Shown one piece after another: positions 1 to 4,794 of a stretch of 5,476 nucleotides of DNA (the stretch's first letter is position 1; the number at the start of each line of letters is the position of its first letter). The notes below the pieces were generated by a model. The model saw only the letters and a list, made by a program, of their open reading frames with translations, did not search any database and was not told where the DNA came from. A program made the translations under genes and the position numbers. The DNA is from Desulfovibrio sp. (GTDB lineage Bacteria; Desulfobacterota; Desulfovibrionia; Desulfovibrionales; Desulfovibrionaceae): positions 1 to 5,476 of the forward strand of contig JALHHV010000236.1 of assembly GCA_022837365.1 (NCBI GenBank). Direction: 5' to 3'.

Positions 1-881
1 GTGACCTGGAGGCTGCCGTGGGCCACGGCCACGCGCGATATGCGCACGTCGCGGCCCAGCACCACGGTGCCGGTCTTCTCGTCCACCACCACCCGGGCCG
101 GGGAGTCGGGGGTGACCTCGATGTTCTCGATGGAGGCCATCAGCGGCACCAGGTTGCCCCGGTAGGCGGGCGGCACGTCCAGGGCCACGGTGGAGGCGTC
201 CTGGGCCTTGGCGTAGCTGCCGCCCATGACCCGGTTCAGCCGCTCCACCACCTGCATGGTGGTGGAAAAGTCGGCGCTGGTCATGTGCAGGGTCAGCGTA
301 TCCTGGCTGTTGAACTGGAAGGGGATACCCCGCTCCACGATGGCCCCGCCGGGGATGGTGCCCACGGTGGTCACGTTCTTCTGGGCGCGGGCGGCCTGCC
401 CTTCCACGGAAAAGCCGCCGAGGGCCAGCGGACCCTGCGCCAGGCTGTACACCTTGCCGTCCACGCCCTTCAGCGGCGTGAGCAGCAGCACCCCGCCCTG
501 AAGGCTGGTGGCGTCGCCCATGGACGACACGGTGACGTCCAGCCGGGTGCCGGGCTTGGCGGAAACGGGCATGCGCGTGGTGACCATGACGGCGGCCACG
601 TTCTTGGGCTTCATCTTGGTCTGGTCCACGGCCACGCCCATGCGCTCCAGCATGTTGACCATGGAACTCATGGTGAAGGTGGAATCCTTCTTGTCGCCCG
701 TGCCGCCAAGGCCCACCACCAGGCCGTAGCCCACCAGCTGGTTGTCGCGCACGCCGCCGAAGCTGGCGATGTCCTTGATGCGCACGGCTTCCGCGCCGCC
801 CGGCAGGGCCAGCAGCCACAGGGCCGCAAGCAGCGGGATCACGAGAAGGCGGGCGGTGAGGGAGCGAAGGCTGGGCGACAT
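1..881 (-). CDS. flgI: Flagellar P-ring protein FlgI (3' end outside window)
   Basis: FlgI polymerises in the periplasm into the P ring, the bushing around the flagellar rod at the peptidoglycan layer. The open frame runs without a stop from the ATG at 881 to the window edge, giving 293 codons; the family is usually about 365-375 residues, so roughly the last 75 are missing. Residues 1-32 form a Sec signal peptide (basic start, hydrophobic stretch about 12-26, cleavage expected after AEA at 32). The mature start [21 protein letters not shown] and the glycine-rich [13 protein letters not shown] (51-63) are FlgI hallmarks, followed by family-typical stretches such as [12 protein letters not shown] and [19 protein letters not shown] lies 7 nt before the ATG (889-892), which supports this start. 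It is separated from flgH by 772 bp and has a likely sigma-54 promoter upstream, so it may be transcribed partly on its own. Identification is secure. Confidence 0.97.
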   Translation of the reverse strand, partial: MSPSLRSLTARLLVIPLLAALWLLALPGGAEAVRIKDIASFGGVRDNQLVGYGLVVGLGGTGDKKDSTFTMSSMVNMLERMGVAVDQTKMKPKNVAAVMVTTRMPVSAKPGTRLDVTVSSMGDATSLQGGVLLLTPLKGVDGKVYSLAQGPLALGGFSVEGQAARAQKNVTTVGTIPGGAIVERGIPFQFNSQDTLTLHMTSADFSTTMQVVERLNRVMGGSYAKAQDASTVALDVPPAYRGNLVPLMASIENIEVTPDSPARVVVDEKTGTVVLGRDVRISRVAVAHGSLQV

Positions 882-1050
882 GGCGTATCTCCGGAAATCC
901 GGCTGCGCTGGGCAGCCCGTTACGCGGCCCCTCCCGGATGGTTGCGCAGGGATGGGGCGCGCGGATTGCTGACAATCTACAAGATAGGCATTCCGCAGGG
1001 CGCGGGGTGCGCCGGGGAACCGACGGTATTCCGGCGCTGCCCGTGGGTAT

Positions 1051-1067
1051 TGCCAACACCGTGCCAA
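1051..1067 (-). promoter_or_regulatory. Likely sigma-54 (RpoN) promoter for flgI
   Basis: Read on the minus strand the site is TTGGCACGGTGTTGGCA. The sigma-54 consensus is TTGGCACG, four variable bases, TTGCA. This site matches at every fixed position except one (G for the second T of the -12 box), and the invariant GG and GC are separated by exactly 10 bases as required. Transcription would start about 12 nt downstream, near 1040, giving a leader of roughly 160 nt before the flgI ATG at 881. Sigma-54 with an enhancer-binding activator controls rod, ring and hook genes in many polarly flagellated bacteria, so the context fits. The activator site would be expected upstream, that is inside or beyond repeat element R3, but I cannot identify one. 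Position and function are inferred from sequence alone. Confidence 0.72.
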
Positions 1068-1196
1068 CACGAAAGCGGCGATTCCGCCCGCATGCGTCGT
1101 CAAACGGGATGTTCGCTCCGGTCACGTACGTCTTTGTACGCTTCCGTCGCGAACATCCCGTTTTCCTTGCCTGCGAACGAACTTGCCGCTTTCGTG
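1068..1196 (-). repeat. Nested inverted-repeat element R3 (inverted orientation)
   Basis: Member of the intergenic repeat family in this window, oriented with the flg genes. The outer stem is perfect for 12 bp (1068-1079 with 1185-1196, CACGAAAGCGGC) and continues imperfectly inward to about 1095/1169. On the minus strand the conserved 5' flank GTTCGCAGGCAAGGAAAAC (1160-1178) leads into an inner perfect 15-bp stem (1102-1116 with 1149-1163). A small CGTAC/GTACG hairpin (1125-1129/1136-1140) sits at its tip, and the conserved 3' flank CGTTTGAC (1099-1106) follows. The element begins directly upstream of the sigma-54 promoter at 1051-1067. It could form a cruciform in DNA or a nested stem in RNA; the function is unknown. 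Confidence 0.85.
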
Positions 1197-1278
1197 CTGC
1201 GCAGTGCGAATGGAGAGGGAAAGCACATCTTTTTCTTTCCCGCTTCCCATGTATCTTGTGAATTTCATTCCTTATACC

Positions 1279-1300
1279 CCGCGACGGTCTTCCGTCGCGG
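1279..1300. repeat. Perfect 9-bp hairpin with 4-nt loop
   Basis: CCGCGACGG at 1279-1287 pairs perfectly with CCGTCGCGG at 1292-1300 around the loop TCTT. It is strong enough to fold in RNA from either strand, but no T-run follows it on either strand, so it is not a typical intrinsic terminator. It lies between elements R3 and R4 and lacks the conserved flanks of that family. Confidence 0.75.
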
Positions 1301-1341
1301 GCGGCTGTGCGGACACGATGTGAGAAATTACGAGTTTTGCT

Positions 1342-1424
1342 GCCGGGCAAGGCGGGTTGGCGTTTTTGAGCGGAGCGTACTTTCGTACGTGAGCATCAAA
1401 AACGCCAAGCCAACGCAGCCCGGC
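1342..1424 (+). repeat. Long imperfect hairpin R4, divergent member of the repeat family
   Basis: The arms 1342-1369 and 1396-1424 form an imperfect stem of about 28 bp. Within it are a perfect inner 13-bp part (TTGGCGTTTTTGA 1357-1369 with 1396-1408) and a perfect outer 7-bp part (GCCGGGC 1342-1348 with 1418-1424). The tip carries a CGTAC-TTTC-GTACG hairpin (1376-1380/1385-1389) like that of R3, and the surrounding bases GGAGCGTAC and GTACGTGA closely resemble the R3 tip read on the minus strand. GGCAAGG occurs at 1346-1352, but the AAAC and GTTTGAC flanks of the other copies are absent. I treat it as a degenerate or variant copy. Confidence 0.7.
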
Positions 1425-1550
1425 GACAAAAGACGGATTTCGTCGACAGGGTGTCCGCGCTGAACCCCAAGCCTATCCGCGGCTCCCACTCACTCCCCTT
1501 CCTTGCCCCGCAACGCACAGGAAATACGCTCGCCTGACCGGTAGTCCAGG

Positions 1551-1651
1551 GGCAAAAAAACGGAGCCGCCGCCGGGGGAGTGTACTCTTTGGTACTCGAC
1601 CCCGGCGGCGGCGACGTTTGACGACGCATGCGGGCGGAATCGCCGCGTTCG
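1551..1651 (+). repeat. Nested inverted-repeat element R5, core, abutting flgH
   Basis: The inner stem is a perfect 13 bp, GCCGCCGCCGGGG (1565-1577) with its complement at 1600-1612, and has a tip containing GTACTCTTTGGTAC (1582-1595). The 5' flank GGCAAAAAAACG (1551-1562) and the 3' flank CGTTTGACGACGC (1615-1627) match the family. The flank from 1615 to 1646 is an exact inverted copy of 1075-1106 beside R3. The element ends with CGCCCTAG (1650-1657), where CTA is the flgH stop codon read on the minus strand. A left outer arm may lie at 1448-1462, which pairs about 10 of 15 bases with 1641-1655; that would make the whole element about 208 bp, close to R1. The left arm is weak. Confidence 0.75.
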
Positions 1652-1653
1652 CC

Positions 1654-2370
1654 CTAGAAGGGCCAGACGTTGTCCATAAGGCGGGTAAACCACCCCGGCT
1701 TCTGCTTGTCCGCCAGGGTGCCCTTTCCGTAGTACTCGATGCGGGCGTTGGCCATCTGCGACGAGGTCACGGAGTTGTCGGAGGCCACGTCGCGGGCGCG
1801 CACCAGGCCGCTGACCACGATGTACTGCGTCTCGTCGTTGACGCGGGTTTCGCGCGCGCCTTCCACTTCCATCAGGCCGCCGGGCAGCACGCGCAGCACG
1901 CGGGCGGCGATGGTGGTGGTGACGGTGCTTTCGCGCTTGGTTTCGCCGGTGGCCGAATGCTTGGAGGTGGAACTGGTGCCCAGCACGGGGTTGGTGCCCA
2001 CTACCCCGCTGAACGGCCCCGTGGGGTTCATGGGGTTGATGGACGCGCTGGACTGCCCGAAGAAGGCGCTGACGCCCAGTTCGTTGGTGGAGGTCTTGTC
2101 GGCCGTGGTGTCGGCCTTGTTCTTGGCCTTGTCGGTTTCCACGACCTTGACCAGCACGATGTCGCCCACCCGGCGGGCGCGGTTGTCGGAGAACAGGAAC
2201 TCCGACTCCGATTCGCTGTACAGCGACCCGGGGTTGGCGGCCGCATCCTCGGGCTCGGAATAGGCTTGCGGCTGCGTGATCGGCGGCACCGGCGAGGGCT
2301 GCTGGCGGGCGGCGTTGCACCCGGAAAGCAGCAGCATGGCGCACCCGGCGGCGAGCAGTCTGCGTTTCAT
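1654..2370 (-). CDS. flgH: Flagellar L-ring lipoprotein FlgH
   Basis: FlgH is a lipoprotein that forms the L ring in the outer membrane, the outer bearing of the flagellar rod. The protein is 238 residues, close to the family size. The start at 2370 gives MKRRLLAAGCAMLLLSGC, a lipoprotein signal with lipobox LSGC and the acylated cysteine at 18. AAGGAG (2378-2383) lies 7 nt upstream, so the frame's extension to 2427 is rejected. Family features in order are GSLYSESESEFLFSDNRARRVGDIV (48-72), the serine/threonine-rich middle, LPGGLMEVEGARE (162-174), and the conserved C-terminal block including SGLVRARDVASDNSVTSSQMANARIEYYGKG (187-217), ending in NVWPF. It follows flgA by 81 bp and probably shares its transcript. 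The stop TAG coincides with the end of repeat element R5. Confidence 0.97.
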   Translation of the reverse strand: MKRRLLAAGCAMLLLSGCNAARQQPSPVPPITQPQAYSEPEDAAANPGSLYSESESEFLFSDNRARRVGDIVLVKVVETDKAKNKADTTADKTSTNELGVSAFFGQSSASINPMNPTGPFSGVVGTNPVLGTSSTSKHSATGETKRESTVTTTIAARVLRVLPGGLMEVEGARETRVNDETQYIVVSGLVRARDVASDNSVTSSQMANARIEYYGKGTLADKQKPGWFTRLMDNVWPF

Positions 2371-2377
2371 GGCGGTT

Positions 2378-2383
2378 CTCCTT
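2378..2383 (-). promoter_or_regulatory. Ribosome binding site that fixes the flgH start
   Basis: AAGGAG on the minus strand, 7 nt before the ATG at 2370. It selects this start over the ATG at 2427 in the same frame, which would bury the lipoprotein signal behind 19 extra residues. Confidence 0.85.
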
Positions 2384-2451
2384 GGATTGCGGATGGGGAT
2401 GCGGCACGGCAGGCGCGCCGCCGTCATGCGGCCGGTCCGGGCCTTGCGGGT

Positions 2452-3492
2452 CTACCGCACGCTGACCGTCGCCCCGTCCTTCACGGCGGCATAGATCTGC
2501 CGCTTGCTTTGCATGTTGCGCACGGGAATGGTCTCGCCAAGGCCGCCGTCGGCCATGGCCTCGCCCTGCACCTGCATGCGCACCGAGCCGGATTCGTACA
2601 GCACGGTCACCACGCTGCCGCGCCGCACGGTGGGCACGCCGGAAAGATCGCTCTGGTAGATGACCTGGTCGGCGCCCACGGGGCGGGTCAGACGCCACGG
2701 GCCGCCACGGCCGTCCCAGGCGGGCTCGCGCAGGTAGGCCAGGTTCTTGCGCACGTGGGTGACCTTGTCGGGGGTCAGCACGTCGTCCTTGTTCACGGGC
2801 TGCGCGGCGCAGGGCACGTCGGCCCACACGTCCACGAAGGCGGAACCGGTGAACTTGCGCACCGTGCCGCCGTCCACCTCGCGCACGGCAAAGCGCAGGG
2901 TGTTGCGGCCGGGGGCGGCCAGGGTGTTCTCCACCACCACCTGCTGCTGCGGGTGGGCCAGAAAGACGTAGGGCGGCAGCCGGTAGTCCTGCATGGAGGC
3001 CTCGCCGGGCATGGCGGCCAAGGCGGGCGTCAGAGTCCTGACGGCCAGGGCGCGCAGGTCGGCCTCGCGCAGCACCGCGCCGCCGCGCTGGAGCACCAGC
3101 GTGCCGGGGTACAGGCACAGGGCTTCGGTGTCGCGCAGGGCCTCGCGCAGGGCCTGCTGCAAACGCGGGCGGTTGACGCTCATGGGGCGGCCCGGCTCGG
3201 CGGGCGAGGGCCACAGGGGCGTGGCGGCCAGTTCGCGCCAGGTCTGCGGGGGAATGGGGCCCACCGGCTCGGCGATCTCGCCCAGGGTCACCGTGGCCCC
3301 GGACACCACGGCCGCGTCCAGCAGCCGGATGCGCCAGCCCGCGTCGGCGGTGCCTGCCCGGGCCGGGGCAAGGCCGAAGGCCAACAGGCCCATGGCAAGG
3401 GCCAGCGCGGCCAGCCAGGCCATGGGACCGGCGAATGCGGACGCCATGACGGCGGAACGGCGGGCGGGCCCGGAACGGTGGTGGCGGATCAT
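2452..3492 (-). CDS. flgA: Flagellar P-ring assembly chaperone FlgA
   Basis: FlgA is a periplasmic chaperone that helps FlgI subunits assemble into the P ring. From the ATG at 3492 the protein is 346 residues, longer than the roughly 220 of enteric FlgA; the extra length is N-terminal to the conserved part. Residues 1-46 read as a long signal peptide: arginines at 3, 6, 11 and 12, a hydrophobic core around 25-42, and cleavage expected after APARA. The C-terminal part fits the SAF/FlgA fold: PVNKDDVLTPDKV (232-244), a G-x-V/I-x-x-SDLSGVPTVRRGSVVTV region (273-297), and the closing GETIPVRNMQSKRQIYAAVKDGATVSV (319-345). Cysteines at 126 and 228 could form a disulfide after export. AGGGAG 7 nt before the ATG favours it over the in-frame GTG at 3525. 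The family call is strong; the N-terminal domain is unassigned. Confidence 0.92.
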   Translation of the reverse strand: MIRHHRSGPARRSAVMASAFAGPMAWLAALALAMGLLAFGLAPARAGTADAGWRIRLLDAAVVSGATVTLGEIAEPVGPIPPQTWRELAATPLWPSPAEPGRPMSVNRPRLQQALREALRDTEALCLYPGTLVLQRGGAVLREADLRALAVRTLTPALAAMPGEASMQDYRLPPYVFLAHPQQQVVVENTLAAPGRNTLRFAVREVDGGTVRKFTGSAFVDVWADVPCAAQPVNKDDVLTPDKVTHVRKNLAYLREPAWDGRGGPWRLTRPVGADQVIYQSDLSGVPTVRRGSVVTVLYESGSVRMQVQGEAMADGGLGETIPVRNMQSKRQIYAAVKDGATVSVR

Positions 3493-3498
3493 ACTATA

Positions 3499-3505
3499 TC
3501 TCCCT
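3499..3505 (-). promoter_or_regulatory. Ribosome binding site that fixes the flgA start
   Basis: AGGGAGA on the minus strand, with the GGGAG core 7 nt before the ATG at 3492. No comparable site precedes the in-frame GTG at 3525, so the shorter protein with a normal signal peptide is preferred. Confidence 0.75.
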
Positions 3506-3548
3506 GGAGTTCCAGAAACGTTCACGCTGCGGGATAACGCACGCCCCT

Positions 3549-3666
3549 AGGGCGGTCTCCAAATGAGGATTTTCGTTCGTTGGCAAGGAAAACGAGCCTG
3601 CCATGACGGATGGCAGGTGAAGTTTGACGCAGCCAACGGACGAAAGGACCATTTGGAGGCAGCCCT
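3549..3666 (+). repeat. Nested inverted-repeat element R2 between flgG and flgA
   Basis: The outer arms are 3549-3584 and 3632-3666, an imperfect stem of about 35 bp whose ends are AGGGC and GCCCT. The conserved 5' flank runs from GTTCG at 3575 through GGCAAGGAAAAC (3582-3593). The inner stem CCTGCCAT (3597-3604) pairs perfectly with 3610-3617 around a 5-nt loop, so the GTAC tip hairpin of other copies is missing. The 3' flank GTTTGACG (3622-3629) follows. Positions 3575-3606 match 4607-4638 of R1 with three differences in 32. The right end touches the flgG stop codon (TTA at 3666-3668), and the left end lies about 55 bp before flgA. It is the shortest complete copy, at 118 bp. Confidence 0.88.
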
Positions 3667-4448
3667 TAGCGCTTCAGCTGCACGGCGGTCTGCAACATGG
3701 TGTCCGAGGTCTGGATGGCCTTGGAGTTCATTTCGTAGGCGCGCTGGCCCACGATCATGTTCACCATTTCGTCCACCACCTCGACGTTGGACATTTCCAG
3801 AAAGCCCTGGGCGATGGTGCCCACGTTGTCTTCGCCGGGCACCCCTTCCACCGCCTCGCCCGAGGCTTCGGACGGGATGTACAGGTTGCGCCCGCGCGCT
3901 TCGAGGCCCGCCGGGTTGATGAAGGTGTAGAGGGGGATGTCGGCCTCGGCCAGCGCCGCGCCGTTGCTGTCCAGCGCGGAGATGTGCCCGTTTTCCGTCA
4001 CCGTGATGTTCTTGGTCTCGGCGGGCACGGTGAATTCGGGTTGCAGGGTGTAGCCGTTGGCGGTCACCACCACCCCGTCCTGGTTCAGCTTGAACGCGCC
4101 CGCGCGGGTGTAGGCGTCCTCGCCGTTCACCTGCACCAGGAAGAAGCCGTCGCCTTCGATGGCGAGGTCCAGCGAGTTGCCGGTGTTGGAATAGTCCCCC
4201 TGGGTGAAGAACTTGTGCACCGTGGTGGGCCGCACGCCCATGCCCACCTGGATGCCGGTGGGAATGCGGTTGTCGCCCTCGGTGGCGGCGCCGGCGATGC
4301 GCATGTTCTGGTACATGAGGTCCTCGAACTCCGCGCGGCTTTTCTTGAAGCTCGTGGTGTTCACGTTGGCGAGGTTGTTGGAGATCACGTCGATGTTGAG
4401 CTGCTGGGCCACCATGCCGGTGGCGGCCGTCCAGAGTGAACGCATCAT
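3666..4448 (-). CDS. flgG: Flagellar distal rod protein FlgG
   Basis: FlgG builds the distal rod, the driveshaft that passes through the P and L rings. The 260-residue length is the family norm. The N-terminal heptad-rich segment MMRSLWTAATGMVAQQLNIDVISNNLANVNTTSFKKSRAEF (1-41) carries the SNNLANVNT rod/hook signature. The core has SLDLAIEGDGFFLVQ (92-106) and YTRAGAFKLNQDG (113-125). The C-terminal helix LEMSNVEVVDEMVNMIVGQRAYEMNSKAIQTSDTMLQ (217-253) is the classic partner of the N-terminal helix. AAGGAG (4458-4463) lies 9 nt before the first of two adjacent ATG codons; starting at 4445 instead would change one residue. It is a paralogue of flgF upstream. Secreted by the flagellar export apparatus, it has no Sec signal, as expected. 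The TAA stop touches repeat element R2. Confidence 0.98.
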   Translation of the reverse strand: MMRSLWTAATGMVAQQLNIDVISNNLANVNTTSFKKSRAEFEDLMYQNMRIAGAATEGDNRIPTGIQVGMGVRPTTVHKFFTQGDYSNTGNSLDLAIEGDGFFLVQVNGEDAYTRAGAFKLNQDGVVVTANGYTLQPEFTVPAETKNITVTENGHISALDSNGAALAEADIPLYTFINPAGLEARGRNLYIPSEASGEAVEGVPGEDNVGTIAQGFLEMSNVEVVDEMVNMIVGQRAYEMNSKAIQTSDTMLQTAVQLKR

Positions 4449-4580
4449 GGTTGCTGTCTCCTTGCGAGGAGGTTGATTCCGTCAGTTGTCCGTCGGTGGT
4501 TGCCCGCCGGGCAGTCGATTGCAAACCGGATGCCGGATGCGGCGGCCGTCAGAAGCCTTGAGGAGGACGGCAGCAGCGCA
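4449..4580. other. Non-repeat part of the flgF-flgG gap
   Basis: Apart from the flgG ribosome binding site I see no gene, promoter consensus or terminator in this 132-bp stretch. I checked the minus strand for the sigma-54 pattern and the flagellar sigma-28 pattern and found neither. The remainder of the 344-bp gap is element R1. Confidence 0.6.
4458..4463 (-). promoter_or_regulatory. Ribosome binding site of flgG
   Basis: AAGGAG on the minus strand, 9 nt before the ATG at 4448 and 12 nt before the second ATG at 4445. The spacing favours the first start. Confidence 0.8.
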
Positions 4581-4794
4581 AGGGCGTGTTTGCAAACAGG
4601 TTTTTTGTTCGCTGGCGAGGAAAACAAGCCTGCCATGAAGGAATATACTCTTCGGTATTTGACTGAAATGGCAGGCGAAGTTTGACCGCGTTGCGCACGA
4701 TGGCCGTAGGGCTCGCAGACTCGCCCAACGGCCACGCTTCGCGCCCTTCGGGTCGGAAGCCAGCGGGCAAAAGGACCGTTTGCACACACGCCCT
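4581..4794 (+). repeat. Nested inverted-repeat element R1 between flgF and flgG
   Basis: This is the fullest copy of the family (214 bp). The outer arms 4581-4616 and 4759-4794 pair at 29 of 36 positions, with ends AGGGCGTGT and ACACGCCCT. The conserved 5' flank GTTCGCTGGCGAGGAAAAC (4607-4625) is followed by the inner stem GCCTGCCAT (4628-4636) pairing perfectly with 4668-4676. A tip hairpin ATAC/GTAT lies around 4645-4658, and the 3' flank GTTTGAC is at 4680-4686. Between the inner and right outer arms sits an extra hairpin: TGGCCGT (4701-4707) with ACGGCCA (4728-4734), plus GGGC/GCCC inside it. A UUCG-type tip follows at 4744-4752, closed by GCTTC/GAAGC (4736-4740/4756-4760). The right end overlaps the flgF stop (CTA 4793-4795). 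Confidence 0.9.
4701..4734. repeat. Internal hairpin of element R1
   Basis: TGGCCGT at 4701-4707 pairs with ACGGCCA at 4728-4734; after one A/A mismatch, GGGC (4709-4712) pairs with GCCC (4723-4726), leaving a 10-nt loop. The other copies do not show this insert clearly, so it may be specific to R1. Confidence 0.75.

Larger units (their letters stand above)
1075..1646. repeat. Exact 32-bp inverted repeat bracketing the gap elements
   Basis: Positions 1075-1106 and 1615-1646 are perfect reverse complements over 32 bp; with one mismatch the match extends to 1070-1106 and 1615-1651. The copies enclose 508 bp. Each is the 3' flank of a repeat element (R3 on the minus strand, R5 on the plus strand) and includes the GTTTGACGACGC motif. 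Identity this high beside divergent inner stems suggests a recent copy, a conserved functional part, or gene conversion. Confidence 0.9.
882..1653. other. Long flgH-flgI intergenic region
   Basis: This 772-bp stretch interrupts an otherwise tight gene set and I see no convincing protein gene in it on either strand. Reading frames that cross it lack a good start with a ribosome binding site and are made of inverted-repeat sequence. From flgI outward it holds a leader of about 160 bp (882-1040), a sigma-54 type promoter (1051-1067), and three inverted-repeat elements (R3 1068-1196, R4 1342-1424, R5 core 1551-1651). A perfect 9-bp hairpin lies at 1279-1300, and a 7-bp stem GGGAAAG/CTTTCCC at 1217-1223/1235-1241. 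The part at 1197-1278 is more A+T-rich than the genes and shows nothing I can name. Confidence 0.8.

Noticed and set aside
1051..1070. Tandem TGCCAACAC repeat as a possible regulator-binding site
   Set aside because: The 11-bp-spaced repetition follows from the two halves of the sigma-54 promoter sharing TTGGCA, so no separate site is needed.
1245..1280. Sigma-70 promoter in the AT-rich patch (TATAAG on the minus strand)
   Set aside because: A plausible -10 word is present, but there is no matching -35 box at the right distance, and AT-rich patches give such words by chance.
18..1463. 481-residue frame on the plus strand across flgI and the gap
   Set aside because: It is the antisense shadow of flgI, rich in histidine and glycine as expected from the opposite strand of a GC-rich gene, and it runs on through repeat elements.
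1545..1560. Intrinsic terminator suggested by the run of A at 1554-1560
   Set aside because: Read on the minus strand it is a run of seven T after the strong stem 1565-1612, which resembles a terminator for flgH. The stem is an internal part of a repeat that has AAAAC at the same place in copies without such a run, so I keep it as a repeat feature and regard termination here as possible but unproven.
1396..1629. Possible small gene of 77 codons on the minus strand in the flgH-flgI gap
   Set aside because: Most of it is translated from elements R5 and R4, there is no convincing ribosome binding site, and no domain is visible.
1490..3214. 574-residue frame on the minus strand
   Set aside because: It overlaps flgA and flgH in another frame; its arginine- and proline-rich sequence is typical of an out-of-frame shadow in high-GC DNA.
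1618..3537. 639-residue frame on the plus strand
   Set aside because: Antisense shadow of flgH and flgA, with biased composition and no recognisable domain.
4445..4789. Possible small genes in the flgF-flgG gap on the minus strand
   Set aside because: Several overlapping frames all run through repeat R1; none has a good start signal or sensible composition.
3549..4794. CRISPR array
   Set aside because: The repeats are few, long, palindromic and in different gaps, without regular spacers or cas genes.
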